From Pseudomonadales bacterium (GTDB lineage: Bacteria; Pseudomonadota; Gammaproteobacteria; Pseudomonadales; Azotimanducaceae), in the NCBI GenBank assembly GCA_022825925.1, contig JAJDVW010000057.1, forward strand, positions 1-54,558: a DNA stretch of 54,558 nucleotides. The letters run 5' to 3'. Positions 1 through 7,735 of the stretch are shown here, piece by piece. A program made the translations under genes and the position numbers. A model generated the notes under the pieces. That model ran no database searches, was not told where the DNA came from, and saw only the letters and a list, made by a program, of their open reading frames with translations. Position 1 is the stretch's first letter; every line of letters starts with the position of its first letter.

Positions 1-369
1 CGGCGCATAGACCTCGTGGCCGGGGTCGCCGGCGGTCAGCGCCGCCCGGAAGGCCTTCCCCTGTTCCTCCCCGAAGACGTGGTCGTACATGATCGGCCAG
101 CGGTCTTCCTCGTCCGGCCCGTAGGTGGAGACGATCCACACCACGAGGCCTCCGGCCTGCCGCAGCGCCGCGTTGATGCGGTTGATGTTCGGTACGACCT
201 CGCGCGCCACCGGAATCTCGGCAACGGCGCCCTCGGCGACGAAGGCGTTCTGCATGTCGACGACCAGCATGGCCGTCCGCGCCGGGTCGACGGTCTCGAA
301 GGTGTGGACCCGGCCGCGCCGGGCCAGGCAGCGATTGACGACATCCTCTGGTATTCCACCCGCGTGCAT
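1..369 (-). CDS. Isochorismatase-like cysteine hydrolase, C-terminus outside window
   Basis: N-terminal 123 codons of an isochorismatase/nicotinamidase-superfamily hydrolase; the 3' end lies beyond base 1. Translation from the ATG at 369 gives MHAGGIPEDV and then the family strand VVDMQNAF, whose Asp is the first catalytic residue. The Lys and Cys of the triad would be in the missing part. Such enzymes hydrolyse amide or ester bonds in small cytosolic substrates. A second member of the superfamily lies at 41254-41967 in the catabolic cluster. The substrate is unknown. Confidence 0.8.
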   Translation of the reverse strand, partial: MHAGGIPEDVVNRCLARRGRVHTFETVDPARTAMLVVDMQNAFVAEGAVAEIPVAREVVPNINRINAALRQAGGLVVWIVSTYGPDEEDRWPIMYDHVFGEEQGKAFRAALTAGDPGHEVYAP

Positions 370-699
370 GTCCCTCTCCCCCTTGGCTTTACCACTCCCG
401 GATTGTCGCAACTCGGAGCGACGGAAGGAATCCACTCCTCCGACACGCTCTGCCAACAGGTTGACCGCCCGAACACGACCATGCACGATCGCCCGCATCG
501 TCGGCGGCGCGCGTCCGGCGAGACGCGCGAATGCCCGGCGCCGCATGGGGAGGACGCCGCTGGCGTTGTTGGCTCAAGCCCCGCGCGTTGAGCACATCAG
601 CGGTTTCCGCCCCGCCCCGAGCGCGCGCACCTGCCCGGTCCCCGAGTTTGGGGATCGGTGATGCGTGGCCATCAAACGGCTTGACGCTATGATGCTCCC
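370..699. other. Intergenic stretch, no gene recognised
   Basis: About 330 bp between the cysteine hydrolase and the VapB-like gene. Open frames exist on both strands, but they are Arg/Pro/Ala-rich, show no recognisable family and are what high GC produces by chance. No clear terminator or operator was seen. Confidence 0.5.
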
Positions 700-945
700 A
701 TGCGCACGACGCTTTCTCTCGACGACGATGTCCTCGACCGTGCGCGCCGGATCGCCGCGAAGCTCCGCAACCCGTTCCGGGCCGTGGTCAACGAAGCGCT
801 TCGCACCGGACTGACCGGCCTCGAAGACGGCGCGAGGCAACGACGGTACGTGACCGAACCACACGCCATGGGACTTCGCCAGGGCCACGATCTCGACAAC
901 ATCCAGGAGTTGATCGCGCAGATCGAGGGCGAGACAGCGCGTTGA
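700..945 (+). CDS. VapB-like ribbon-helix-helix antitoxin, orphan
   Basis: 81-aa protein beginning MRTTLSLDDDVLDRARRIA. This is the classic ribbon-helix-helix start of VapB/DUF2191 antitoxins: a beta-strand that contacts DNA, then a helix carrying ALRTGL. These antitoxins repress their own operon and neutralise a PIN-domain VapC nuclease. Its stop TGA (943-945) overlaps a TTG that would start a VapC frame reading (M)IL, the usual first residues of such toxins. The sequence then changes into repeat-like DNA and no PIN domain follows. It is therefore an antitoxin left without its toxin, and no partner is visible nearby. Confidence 0.75.
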   Translation: MRTTLSLDDDVLDRARRIAAKLRNPFRAVVNEALRTGLTGLEDGARQRRYVTEPHAMGLRQGHDLDNIQELIAQIEGETAR

Positions 946-955
946 TCCTGGAACC

Positions 956-971
956 CCGGCATGGATGCCGG
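956..971. repeat. Short inverted repeat replacing the expected toxin
   Basis: CCGGCAT-GG-ATGCCGG is a perfect 7-bp inverted repeat with a 2-bp centre. It starts 11 bp after the VapB-like stop codon, where a vapC body should begin. It could be part of a dispersed intergenic repeat or simply the scar of the deletion that removed the toxin. No second copy was noticed in the window. Confidence 0.4.
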
Positions 972-1063
972 ATCGCGTCCGCCAACCCGGACTTTCCAGG
1001 TTGCCCGCGAATGACCCGGGGTCGCAAGCGCCTACCGCTTGTGTACCCCAGCGGCGGTGCGAT

Positions 1064-1092
1064 TTGACATTAATTTAGATACTGCTTATATA
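1064..1092 (+). promoter_or_regulatory. Sigma70-type promoter for the SRPBCC-ArsR operon
   Basis: TTGACA (1064-1069), a 17-bp spacer, then TATATA (1087-1092), in a locally AT-rich patch that stands out from the GC-rich background. The first gene starts 32 bp after the -10. An ArsR repressor encoded second in the operon would be expected to bind around here. No perfect inverted repeat is obvious. Confidence 0.6.
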
Positions 1093-1123
1093 ATCTCCTG
1101 CTTGATTGATGCTTGGAGCAGTC

Positions 1124-1765
1124 ATGGACCTGAACGTGCAGACCCACCTTGGCGCCGTCGAGCGCACCGTCTCGTCCCTCGAACGCGATGGACAGGCCGC
1201 CCGGGCGGTCACCCTCGCGCGGAGCTACCCGACCACGGTCGAGGACCTGTGGGATGCGGTGACGAGCGCGGACCGGATCGCGCGCTGGTTCGTGCCGGTC
1301 AGCGGGGACCTCGAGCTCGGCGGCCGCTACCAGTTGGAAGGCAACGCGGGCGGCACGATCACGCAATGCGAGCGTCCCGCGTTTCTCGCCCTGACCTGGG
1401 AGTTCGGTGGCGACGTCAGTTGGGTGGAAGCGAGGGTCACGGAGGACGGCGCCGATCGCGCGCGCCTTGCGCTCACCCACACGGCGCTGCTGTCCGACCA
1501 CTGGACCGAGTTCGGCCCCGGCGCCGTCGGGGTCGGGTGGGAGATGGGTCTGCTCGGGATGGAACTGCACCTGACGCGGCCGAACGAGCCGAAGATGGAC
1601 GAGACCACGTTCCACACCACCCCGGACGGCAAGGCGCTCCTCACCGGGAGCAGCGAAGCGTGGGGCCAGGCGGCCATCGCGGCCGGGACGGACCCCGAAG
1701 TCGCGCTTGCCTCCGCACGGCGCACCACGGCCTTCTACACCGGCGACCCCCTCGCGTCGGACTGA
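1124..1765 (+). CDS. SRPBCC (AHSA1-like) domain protein
   Basis: 213-aa START/Bet v1-like protein of the activator-of-Hsp90-ATPase-homologue type. The opening VTLARSYPTTVEDLWDAVTS and the pattern DRIARWFVPVSGDLELGGRY are typical of this family, which forms a hydrophobic ligand cavity. The ATG at 1124 is chosen because GGAG lies 6 bp upstream; in-frame TTG and ATG codons at 1106 and 1109 are less well placed. The last codon overlaps the start of the ArsR gene. SRPBCC/ArsR pairs are a common two-gene module in bacteria, in which the SRPBCC protein may bind or process a small ligand. The ligand is unknown. Confidence 0.85.
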   Translation: MDLNVQTHLGAVERTVSSLERDGQAARAVTLARSYPTTVEDLWDAVTSADRIARWFVPVSGDLELGGRYQLEGNAGGTITQCERPAFLALTWEFGGDVSWVEARVTEDGADRARLALTHTALLSDHWTEFGPGAVGVGWEMGLLGMELHLTRPNEPKMDETTFHTTPDGKALLTGSSEAWGQAAIAAGTDPEVALASARRTTAFYTGDPLASD

Positions 1766-2088
1766 TGCACGCCTTCGAAGTACTCGGCGACCCGGTGCGG
1801 CGGCGCGCCCTCGAGCTGCTTGGCGGAGGCGAGCGCGCCGCCGGCGAGATCGGCGAAGTCGTTCGGGGCGAGTTCGCGATCACCCAGGCGGCCGTCTCCC
1901 AGCACCTCAAGGTGCTGCGCGACCATGGTTTTGCCCGTGTGCGCGTTCACGGCGCCCGCCGTATCTACGCCATAGACGCGGACCCGTTGCGGGAAGTCGA
2001 CGCGTGGCTCGAGCCGTTCCGGCGGTTCTGGGAACCGAAGCTCGATGCGCTCGGGACGGAGGTCGCGAGAGGCAAGCGGACCGGGTGA
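1765..2088 (+). CDS. ArsR-family winged-helix repressor
   Basis: 107-aa regulator. MHAFEVLGDPVRRRALELL is the typical ArsR N-terminus, followed by the helix-turn-helix segment ITQAAVSQHLKVLRDHGFARVR and the wing GARRIYAID. No metal-binding CxC motif is present, so it probably senses something other than arsenic. Its ATG overlaps the stop of the SRPBCC gene (TGATG), implying translational coupling and co-transcription from the promoter at 1064. It probably autoregulates the pair. Confidence 0.9.
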   Translation: MHAFEVLGDPVRRRALELLGGGERAAGEIGEVVRGEFAITQAAVSQHLKVLRDHGFARVRVHGARRIYAIDADPLREVDAWLEPFRRFWEPKLDALGTEVARGKRTG

Positions 2089-2156
2089 ACGGCCGGCGAT
2101 TTCCCCGCGCCTGACCGCTATGCTTGGGGCGAGCCCTCGTCCCCGCGGGATCGCCC

Positions 2157-3239
2157 ATGCGCTTCGGCATCTTCGACCACATGGAACTCGGTACCGTCAA
2201 CCTGGCCGAACTCTACGAGGAACGGCTGCGGATGCTGGAGTACGCGGACGAGGCCGGGTTCTGGTGCTACCACAAGGCCGAACACCACTTCACGCCCCTC
2301 GACTCCGCTCCTTCTTCCACGGTCTTCCTCGCTGCCGCATCCCAGCGCACCCGCCGCATCCGCCTGGGTTCCCTGGTGATGCTGCTGCCGTTCTACGAGC
2401 CGCTGCGGTTCATCGAGGAGATCTGCATGCTCGACCACCTGTGCGGCGGGCGCCTCGAAGTAGGCGTGGGGAAGGGCATTTCGCCGGCCGAACATGCCCT
2501 GTGGGGTCACGACCCGGCCACCGCCCGCGAGCGTTTCGAGGAAGCGTTCGAGATCGTTCGCATCGGGCTGTCCGACCTTCACCGGGAGTCCGAGGCGGAG
2601 GCCGCCGCCGACGCGGACGGCGGGCGCGTCCTCGAGTCCGCGGTGGACCAGTTCCGGAGAACCGGTAGCGCGGACCAAGTCCCGCGCCCGCTGCGAACGC
2701 TGCAGAGGCCGCGACCCGGGTTCTGGTATCCGGGCAATGTGGACTACGCCGCCAGGCATCGCCTCCACACGATCACGGCCGGCCCGCCGCCGGCGGTTCG
2801 CCATGCCATGGATGTGTACCGGGCCGGCCTCGAGCAGCCGGAGGCGGACTGGAGCCCCGGCCTGGCGGAGCCTGTCATCGGCGCCCAGGCGCACGTCTAC
2901 CTGGCCGCGACGGCGGAGGCGGCCCTGGAGCGGGTCCGGCAGGCTTTCGGGGCCTACCATCGCAACCTGACCCGGCTCTGGCGTCAGTACGACGTGTCGA
3001 TCGAGGGCATCGACCCTACGTTCGGCGGCAGCTTCGAGGCGGCGATGCGGTTCAACGCCCTGGTGGCGGGCCCCCCGGAGGCGGCGGTCGAGCACATCGG
3101 GAGGATGGCCGCCGACACCGGCATCGAGTACCTCACGTTCGCCTTCGGCTGGGGCGACCTGACCCACGACGAGATCATGGCGTCGATGCGGCTGTTCGTG
3201 GAAGAGGTCATGCCCCAGTTCGCTGGCCGACGCCCCTGA
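2157..3239 (+). CDS. LLM-class (luciferase-like) flavin-dependent monooxygenase
   Basis: 360-aa TIM-barrel protein of the bacterial luciferase superfamily, using F420 or FMN. Family marks are MRFGIFDHME at the start, the EHHF motif of strand 2, IRLGSLVMLLPFYEPLR, and GGRLEVGVGKG in the nucleotide-binding region. The ATG at 2157 is preferred because it starts directly at the first barrel strand. The segment around residues 140-180 (RESEAEAAADADGG) is poorly conserved where relatives carry a substrate-loop motif, before recovering at FWYPGNV. The reaction is not predictable from sequence. Confidence 0.87.
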   Translation: MRFGIFDHMELGTVNLAELYEERLRMLEYADEAGFWCYHKAEHHFTPLDSAPSSTVFLAAASQRTRRIRLGSLVMLLPFYEPLRFIEEICMLDHLCGGRLEVGVGKGISPAEHALWGHDPATARERFEEAFEIVRIGLSDLHRESEAEAAADADGGRVLESAVDQFRRTGSADQVPRPLRTLQRPRPGFWYPGNVDYAARHRLHTITAGPPPAVRHAMDVYRAGLEQPEADWSPGLAEPVIGAQAHVYLAATAEAALERVRQAFGAYHRNLTRLWRQYDVSIEGIDPTFGGSFEAAMRFNALVAGPPEAAVEHIGRMAADTGIEYLTFAFGWGDLTHDEIMASMRLFVEEVMPQFAGRRP

Positions 3240-3241
3240 CC

Positions 3242-3493
3242 TTGGCGGCGCTCACCGCGAACCAGGCGGCATGGCTCGAGTCCCGCGGCGTCGCGGGACC
3301 CTTCCGGGCCCTGGCGGGCGACGCCTATTGCGATGGGACCGCCCGGGACCCCGCGTTGCTGCTTGAGCAGACGCGGATGTTCGACGTGCTGCGCGAACTG
3401 CGTGGACTGGACTGGGCGCTCCGGAATCCGGACGCCGGGGAGCTGGATGACGCCGGCGGGAAAGTCGCCGCGGCGCTCGCGGGCTATGCGTGA
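3242..3493 (+). CDS. Small hypothetical protein
   Basis: 83-aa Ala-rich protein with a TTG start 2 bp after the monooxygenase stop. Its own stop overlaps the GTG of the next gene. The tight packing is the main support for it being real. There is no signal peptide, membrane segment or recognised domain. Confidence 0.4.
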   Translation: MAALTANQAAWLESRGVAGPFRALAGDAYCDGTARDPALLLEQTRMFDVLRELRGLDWALRNPDAGELDDAGGKVAAALAGYA

Positions 3494-5241
3494 TCCGAAT
3501 ATGCTTCGATGAACCCCAACGAAGGAGCGTCGCCATCGCGGTCAAGGAAAGGCTGACCGAACTCGGACTGGAACTCCCGCCCCCCATGCGCCTCGGGGGC
3601 CTGCCGTTCGAAGCGGTGCGGGTCGCCGGGGACCGGGCGATCATCGCGGGCCACTTGCCCCTCGACGCCGCCGGTGCGATCGCCGGTCCGCTCGGCAAGG
3701 TGGGGGCGGAAGTGAGTCCCGAGGAGGGCTACCAGGCCGCACGGAAGGTGGCGCTTGCCATGCTGGCGAGCCTGGAGGCCCGTGGCATCGATCTCGACCG
3801 CGTGGCCTGGCGCAAGGTGTTCGGCATGGTCAACGCCGCACCGGGCTTCAACGCGCTGCCGGGAGTGATAAACGGCTTTTCGGATCTCGTGCTCGAGGTG
3901 TTCGGAGAGCAGGGCAAGCATGCGCGCTCGGCGGTGGGCGTGGCGGAGCTGCCCTTCGGCGCGCCGGTCGAAGTCGAGGCGGAAGTGGCGCTGTTGCCGG
4001 CGGACGACGTGTCCAGCGCGCCGGCGGAGCCGCGGCCGCCAGAGGTCGTTGCACGGCCGGCGACCTCCGAGTCCGGATTACGCCGCGTGGACTACGCCGG
4101 CATCAGCCCCCTGACGCTGCCGGCAGAGGCTCTCCTGCGGGCGATCAAGGCGCTCTCGAACCTGTTCTGGATATCCATCGCCGGCACGCTGCTGGCGATC
4201 CTGCTCGCGGCGCTCACGAACCTCGCCGGCTCCGGGGACAACAGCCTGGAACTCGGGGAGTACCGGGTTCCCGTCTCGGTGTTGCCCATCGGCTTCCTGG
4301 GGTTCGCGATGTTCCTCTTCTGGCTGACGGCCGCGCGGTTCCGCATGCTCGAGGGGGCCCTCGGGGACGACGATCTCACGGCAAGCCTGGCACGGGAAAT
4401 CTTCCGTCTCGACCCGCCGGTCCTTGACGTGTTCGACGCCGGCAACCTGCGTCCCTTCGCCCCGCTGTCCGGCTTCTCGATGCTGCTCTGGATCTGGAGC
4501 CTGTTCTTCGGCACCAGCATGGGCCTGGTGTTCTCGACCCTGGTCATCCGCGGCATCACCGCGTCCGTAGACGACCGTCCGATCTTCTATGCCTACGTGT
4601 TGGTGACCCTGGCCATCGTGGGCTACGGCGCCAGGGCGATCCTCCGGCCGCTACGCGGCATCCTGGCGACGCTCCATGGCGAACGCCTGCCGGTCGGGCC
4701 GCTCAGATTGGCGATGGCCGTCCTGGTGTTGGCGGTAGGGTTCTTCTCGGCCAGACCCGACCTGCTGGCCCTGTTCGCCGGGGAGGACTGGCAGTCGGTG
4801 GGCCCGAGCCGGGCAAACGCGGTGGACGGCCAGACGCTCGTGCTGGAGGGAGGCAGGATCGTCCGGCTGGGGGCGATCGCGGCGTTGCATCCCGACCAGA
4901 CCTGCAGCGATGCGCAGGGCATTCGCTATCCGTGCGGGCAACAGGCGACCACCTACCTGCAGTCCCTGGTGCAGGACGGGTGGGTGCACTGCTTCGTGAC
5001 GTACCCCAACATGGGTCTTTGCCGGCTCCTGGACGAGGGCGAGCCGCCACCGGAAAGCCTGGAGGACAGTTGGACGCGGGAGAGCCTCCAGACGCGCATG
5101 GTCCTTGCGGGGTTCGCGTTCGCCGAGGGCATCGGGATCGACTCGATGGGAGAACTTCAGGACGCAGCGCAGCGCAACCGTGCCGGGGCCTGGCAGGGCT
5201 CCTTCGAGCCGCCGGGCGCCTGGGCCGCCCGGGATCGTTGA
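3490..5241 (+). CDS. RidA-like domain fused to membrane segments and an SNase-like domain
   Basis: 583-aa fusion. Residues 15-167 match the second RidA/YjgF/YER057c subfamily (GKVGAEVSPEEGYQAARK, FGMVNAAPGF, INGFSDLVLEVFGE, HARSAVGVAELP). About five hydrophobic helices follow (roughly 224-246, 261-282, 327-353, 364-386, 404-422). Residues 440-580 resemble a staphylococcal-nuclease-like domain: DGQTLVLEGGRIVRLGAI, the Cys pair at 472/482 and the ending AGAWQGSFEPPGAW. The first nuclease Arg is kept (R459). The catalytic Glu position reads AALHPD, and the second Arg motif (YGR in relatives) is degenerate, so it is probably not a nuclease. GTG at 3490 overlaps the upstream stop. A start further in is possible, since GAAGGAG occurs at 3520. 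Confidence 0.75.
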   Translation: MIRICFDEPQRRSVAIAVKERLTELGLELPPPMRLGGLPFEAVRVAGDRAIIAGHLPLDAAGAIAGPLGKVGAEVSPEEGYQAARKVALAMLASLEARGIDLDRVAWRKVFGMVNAAPGFNALPGVINGFSDLVLEVFGEQGKHARSAVGVAELPFGAPVEVEAEVALLPADDVSSAPAEPRPPEVVARPATSESGLRRVDYAGISPLTLPAEALLRAIKALSNLFWISIAGTLLAILLAALTNLAGSGDNSLELGEYRVPVSVLPIGFLGFAMFLFWLTAARFRMLEGALGDDDLTASLAREIFRLDPPVLDVFDAGNLRPFAPLSGFSMLLWIWSLFFGTSMGLVFSTLVIRGITASVDDRPIFYAYVLVTLAIVGYGARAILRPLRGILATLHGERLPVGPLRLAMAVLVLAVGFFSARPDLLALFAGEDWQSVGPSRANAVDGQTLVLEGGRIVRLGAIAALHPDQTCSDAQGIRYPCGQQATTYLQSLVQDGWVHCFVTYPNMGLCRLLDEGEPPPESLEDSWTRESLQTRMVLAGFAFAEGIGIDSMGELQDAAQRNRAGAWQGSFEPPGAWAARDR

Positions 5242-5251
5242 ACGCCGAGCC

Positions 5252-6025
5252 TCAACGGACCTTGAGCACCAGGAACTCGTAGCCATGGAACTCCGAGCAG
5301 GCATGCCAGATGTCGATCTCGTGCTGCACCCCGTCCGCCAGCGCCCGCGCGTCCGGCGCGTCGCGATGGCGTTCGCGGAAGGCGGTCACGTTGTCCTGCA
5401 GCGGCCGGTAGTAGTCGTCCCACCACGCCGACGCGGGGAGCGGAAAGTGGCCCACGATCTCGTAGCCGCACCCCTCGGCGGCTTCGAGCAGCGTGGCCGT
5501 ATCCCGGATCGCCGGGTACTCCGCTTCCCAGAACGCCACGCATTCGGCCGGCGGCCGGGCCTTGCGCCAGCACGCTTCGGTCAGCGCGACGTGCCCGTCG
5601 CGCGACAGCAGCCTGCGCCAGTCGCGCAGTCCCGTTTCGACGCCGACGTTGTAGATGGCGCCTTCGCACCAGATCAGGTCGAACGCGCCGTCCGCGAGAC
5701 CGAGATTGCCCATGTCCCCCACGCGCGCTTCGAGCCGGTCCGCGATGCCCAGCCGGCGCGCCTCGCGGTTCAACGCGTCGATGAAGGGTGGATGGAGGTC
5801 GATCGCGACGATGCGCGCCGGGGAACTCTCGGCCAGCACGAGCGCCTGGGCGCCGGTGCCGCAGCCGAGGTCGAGCACGCGCGTGCGCGCCCCCACGCCG
5901 GGCACGAGTTCGAGGGCCTGCCGCGTGCTGGCTGGGGATCCCGGCCCCTGCCGCGGCAGCCCGCTGAAGAGTTCGAAGAAGAGGACCGTGGCCCTGTCCG
6001 CCGCCATGGCGGTATTGTCGCTCAT
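5252..6025 (-). CDS. Class I SAM-dependent methyltransferase
   Basis: 257-aa protein. The SAM-binding motif I is VLDLGCGTGAQALVLAE, motif post-I is IVAIDLHPPFIDAL, and FDLIWCEGAIYNVG is the motif IV region. Start ATG at 6025 (MSDNTAMAADRATV); in-frame codons upstream belong to the divergent thrB gene region. It is convergent with the RidA fusion (10-bp gap) and divergent from homoserine kinase. The overall layout resembles small-molecule methyltransferases. The substrate is unknown. Confidence 0.85.
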   Translation of the reverse strand: MSDNTAMAADRATVLFFELFSGLPRQGPGSPASTRQALELVPGVGARTRVLDLGCGTGAQALVLAESSPARIVAIDLHPPFIDALNREARRLGIADRLEARVGDMGNLGLADGAFDLIWCEGAIYNVGVETGLRDWRRLLSRDGHVALTEACWRKARPPAECVAFWEAEYPAIRDTATLLEAAEGCGYEIVGHFPLPASAWWDDYYRPLQDNVTAFRERHRDAPDARALADGVQHEIDIWHACSEFHGYEFLVLKVR

Positions 6026-6072
6026 CCAGCCGGTGGCGGCCCGCGCGCGACGCGTCGAACGAAGGGAGAGTC

Positions 6073-7056
6073 GTGACGGCGATGCGAACCGTTGCCCCAC
6101 TCGATGCGCGGGGCCTCGCCGGGTTGTTCGCGCGCTACGATGTCGGCACACCGCGGCGCTGCCGCGCGGTTTCGCTCGGCATCGAGAACAGCAACTACTT
6201 CGTCACGACGGTCGGGAGCGGCCGCGAACACGAGTGGGTGCTGACGCTGCTGGAACAGCCCTCCTACTGCGGGCCCGCCTACGTCCCCCTGCTCGATCTC
6301 TGCCATGCCGCCGGGTTGCCGGTGGCGCCGCTCGTGAGAAACGCGGCGGGGGAGGCCGCCGAAATCTGGCTCGGCAAACGGGCCATGCTGGCGCCGCGCC
6401 TTCCCGGCGCGCACGTCGACGTCCCCGGGCGAGGACACCTGGAAACCCTCGGCCGCGTGATCGCCGACTTTCATGCCGCCACCGCCAACCCCGCCTTCGA
6501 GGTCCCTCCCTATCCCCGGGACCAGCGCTGGCTGAGCGATCGCTCGGCGTCGACGCGGGGCCGCATGGCGCGTACCGACGAACGGCTGCTCTTCGACTGC
6601 GTCGACCGCGTCAACGGCATGCTGGATCGCCGGGACGTGCGGGAACTGCTTCCCTCCGGCATCGTCCACGGCGACCTGTTCCGCGACAACGTGCTGTTCG
6701 ATGGCCCCGAACTGACCGGCGTGCTGGACTTCCATCACGCGGCGCGGGGCTATCTCGTCTACGACCTCGCGGTCGCGGCCAACGACTGGTGCAACGGCCC
6801 GGGCGGCGTCCTCGACGCGGAGCGCACGGCGGCCCTGGTCACTGCCTACCACCGTACTCGCCCACTCTCGGATCTTGAGCGGGAGCTCTTTCCCGGGTTC
6901 CTGCTGTATGCCGCGCTGGCGTTCTGGCTGTCGCGCCTGGTCGTGGCGCTGGAGACCGACCCCAGAGCAACCGCAAGGTTCAAGGACCCGGACGAGTTTA
7001 GGGTGATCGTCGCCGACCGGAACGAGAGTGTGTACCGGATCGGTTTTCCGGATTGA
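6073..7056 (+). CDS. thrB: Homoserine kinase, APH-like (type II)
   Basis: 327-aa kinase of the aminoglycoside-phosphotransferase fold that phosphorylates homoserine in threonine synthesis. Signature segments are LGIENSNYFVTT near the N-terminus, the catalytic loop IVHGDLFRDNVLF (Asp as base) and the metal-binding LDFHHAARG. GTG start at 6073 with GAAGGGAGAG directly upstream. It stands alone, divergent from the methyltransferase. It is a normal housekeeping gene of the length expected for Pseudomonas-type ThrB. Confidence 0.9.
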   Translation: MTAMRTVAPLDARGLAGLFARYDVGTPRRCRAVSLGIENSNYFVTTVGSGREHEWVLTLLEQPSYCGPAYVPLLDLCHAAGLPVAPLVRNAAGEAAEIWLGKRAMLAPRLPGAHVDVPGRGHLETLGRVIADFHAATANPAFEVPPYPRDQRWLSDRSASTRGRMARTDERLLFDCVDRVNGMLDRRDVRELLPSGIVHGDLFRDNVLFDGPELTGVLDFHHAARGYLVYDLAVAANDWCNGPGGVLDAERTAALVTAYHRTRPLSDLERELFPGFLLYAALAFWLSRLVVALETDPRATARFKDPDEFRVIVADRNESVYRIGFPD

Positions 7057-7156
7057 GCGACGCTGTCGACGGTGGCGTGGCTCGCGCCGTCTTCTCACCG
7101 ATGCCGCCGTGGCAGGAGGAGCCGTCTTCCCCGCGAGTCCTGTATAGTGATTGGTC

Positions 7157-7735
7157 ATGATGCCGGGACGCGTGCTTTGGTTGCCGGGGTGCGCGATGCT
7201 CCTGCTGGCGCTAACCGTTCGGTCGCAAGAGGAAGCCCGTCCGGAACCGCAGGATACGCTTGGCGGGTTTCACTTCGTGGTGGCGGAAGGCCGGACGCTG
7301 GCGGTACTGCACGCGTCCGGCGAAGCGGGAGGCAGCCGGCCGTCGTCCGTCTCAGCCGCAGGCGCCAGGACCTCGGCGCGGTCCTCCGATACGACCCCGC
7401 ACCGCATCCACGAGGTCGAGGTGGACGGCGAGGTCTACCGGGCGGCGACGCCGCTCGACGGTCCCCGGTCGAGGATCGTGTTCGACCCGGCCCGGCGCGC
7501 GTTCGAGTCTCTGCTGCCGAGCATTCGGCTCGAACTCGACGGCGACGTGGACGCCGACGCGGTCGGCGAGGCCCTCGGGGCGCTCCGGGTGACAGTGTTC
7601 GAACGTCTCGGATTCGCGATCCTCGACCTGCCCGGCGATCTGCATCCCGTCGACGCGGTCGCGCGGGTCCGGCGCCTGCCGGGGCGGCCGGAGGCGTCGG
7701 TGCGGCTCCGCAGTCCCCCGCTCGAATGGCGGTAA
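7157..7735 (+). CDS. Secreted prodomain-like companion of the downstream subtilase
   Basis: 192-aa protein with an N-terminal signal-like segment (LWLPGCAMLLLALTV). Its C-terminal half resembles an inhibitor-I9/fervidolysin-type subtilase prodomain: ALGALRVTVFERLGFAILDL, then DAVARVRRLPG and a final RSPP. Such domains chaperone folding and inhibit the protease until cleaved. Its stop lies inside the first codons of the protease gene (10-bp overlap), so the two are translationally coupled. A TATAGT hexamer at about 7143 may be the -10. The prodomain assignment rests on pattern only. Confidence 0.6.
   Translation: MMPGRVLWLPGCAMLLLALTVRSQEEARPEPQDTLGGFHFVVAEGRTLAVLHASGEAGGSRPSSVSAAGARTSARSSDTTPHRIHEVEVDGEVYRAATPLDGPRSRIVFDPARRAFESLLPSIRLELDGDVDADAVGEALGALRVTVFERLGFAILDLPGDLHPVDAVARVRRLPGRPEASVRLRSPPLEWR

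Noticed and set aside
2565..2700. Possible double frameshift inside the luciferase-like gene
   Set aside because: The segment is unlike relatives, but no alternative frame restores a family motif, so a divergent loop is the simpler reading.
2118..3167. Minus-strand frame opposite the luciferase-like gene
   Set aside because: No recognisable motif and the plus strand is clearly coding.
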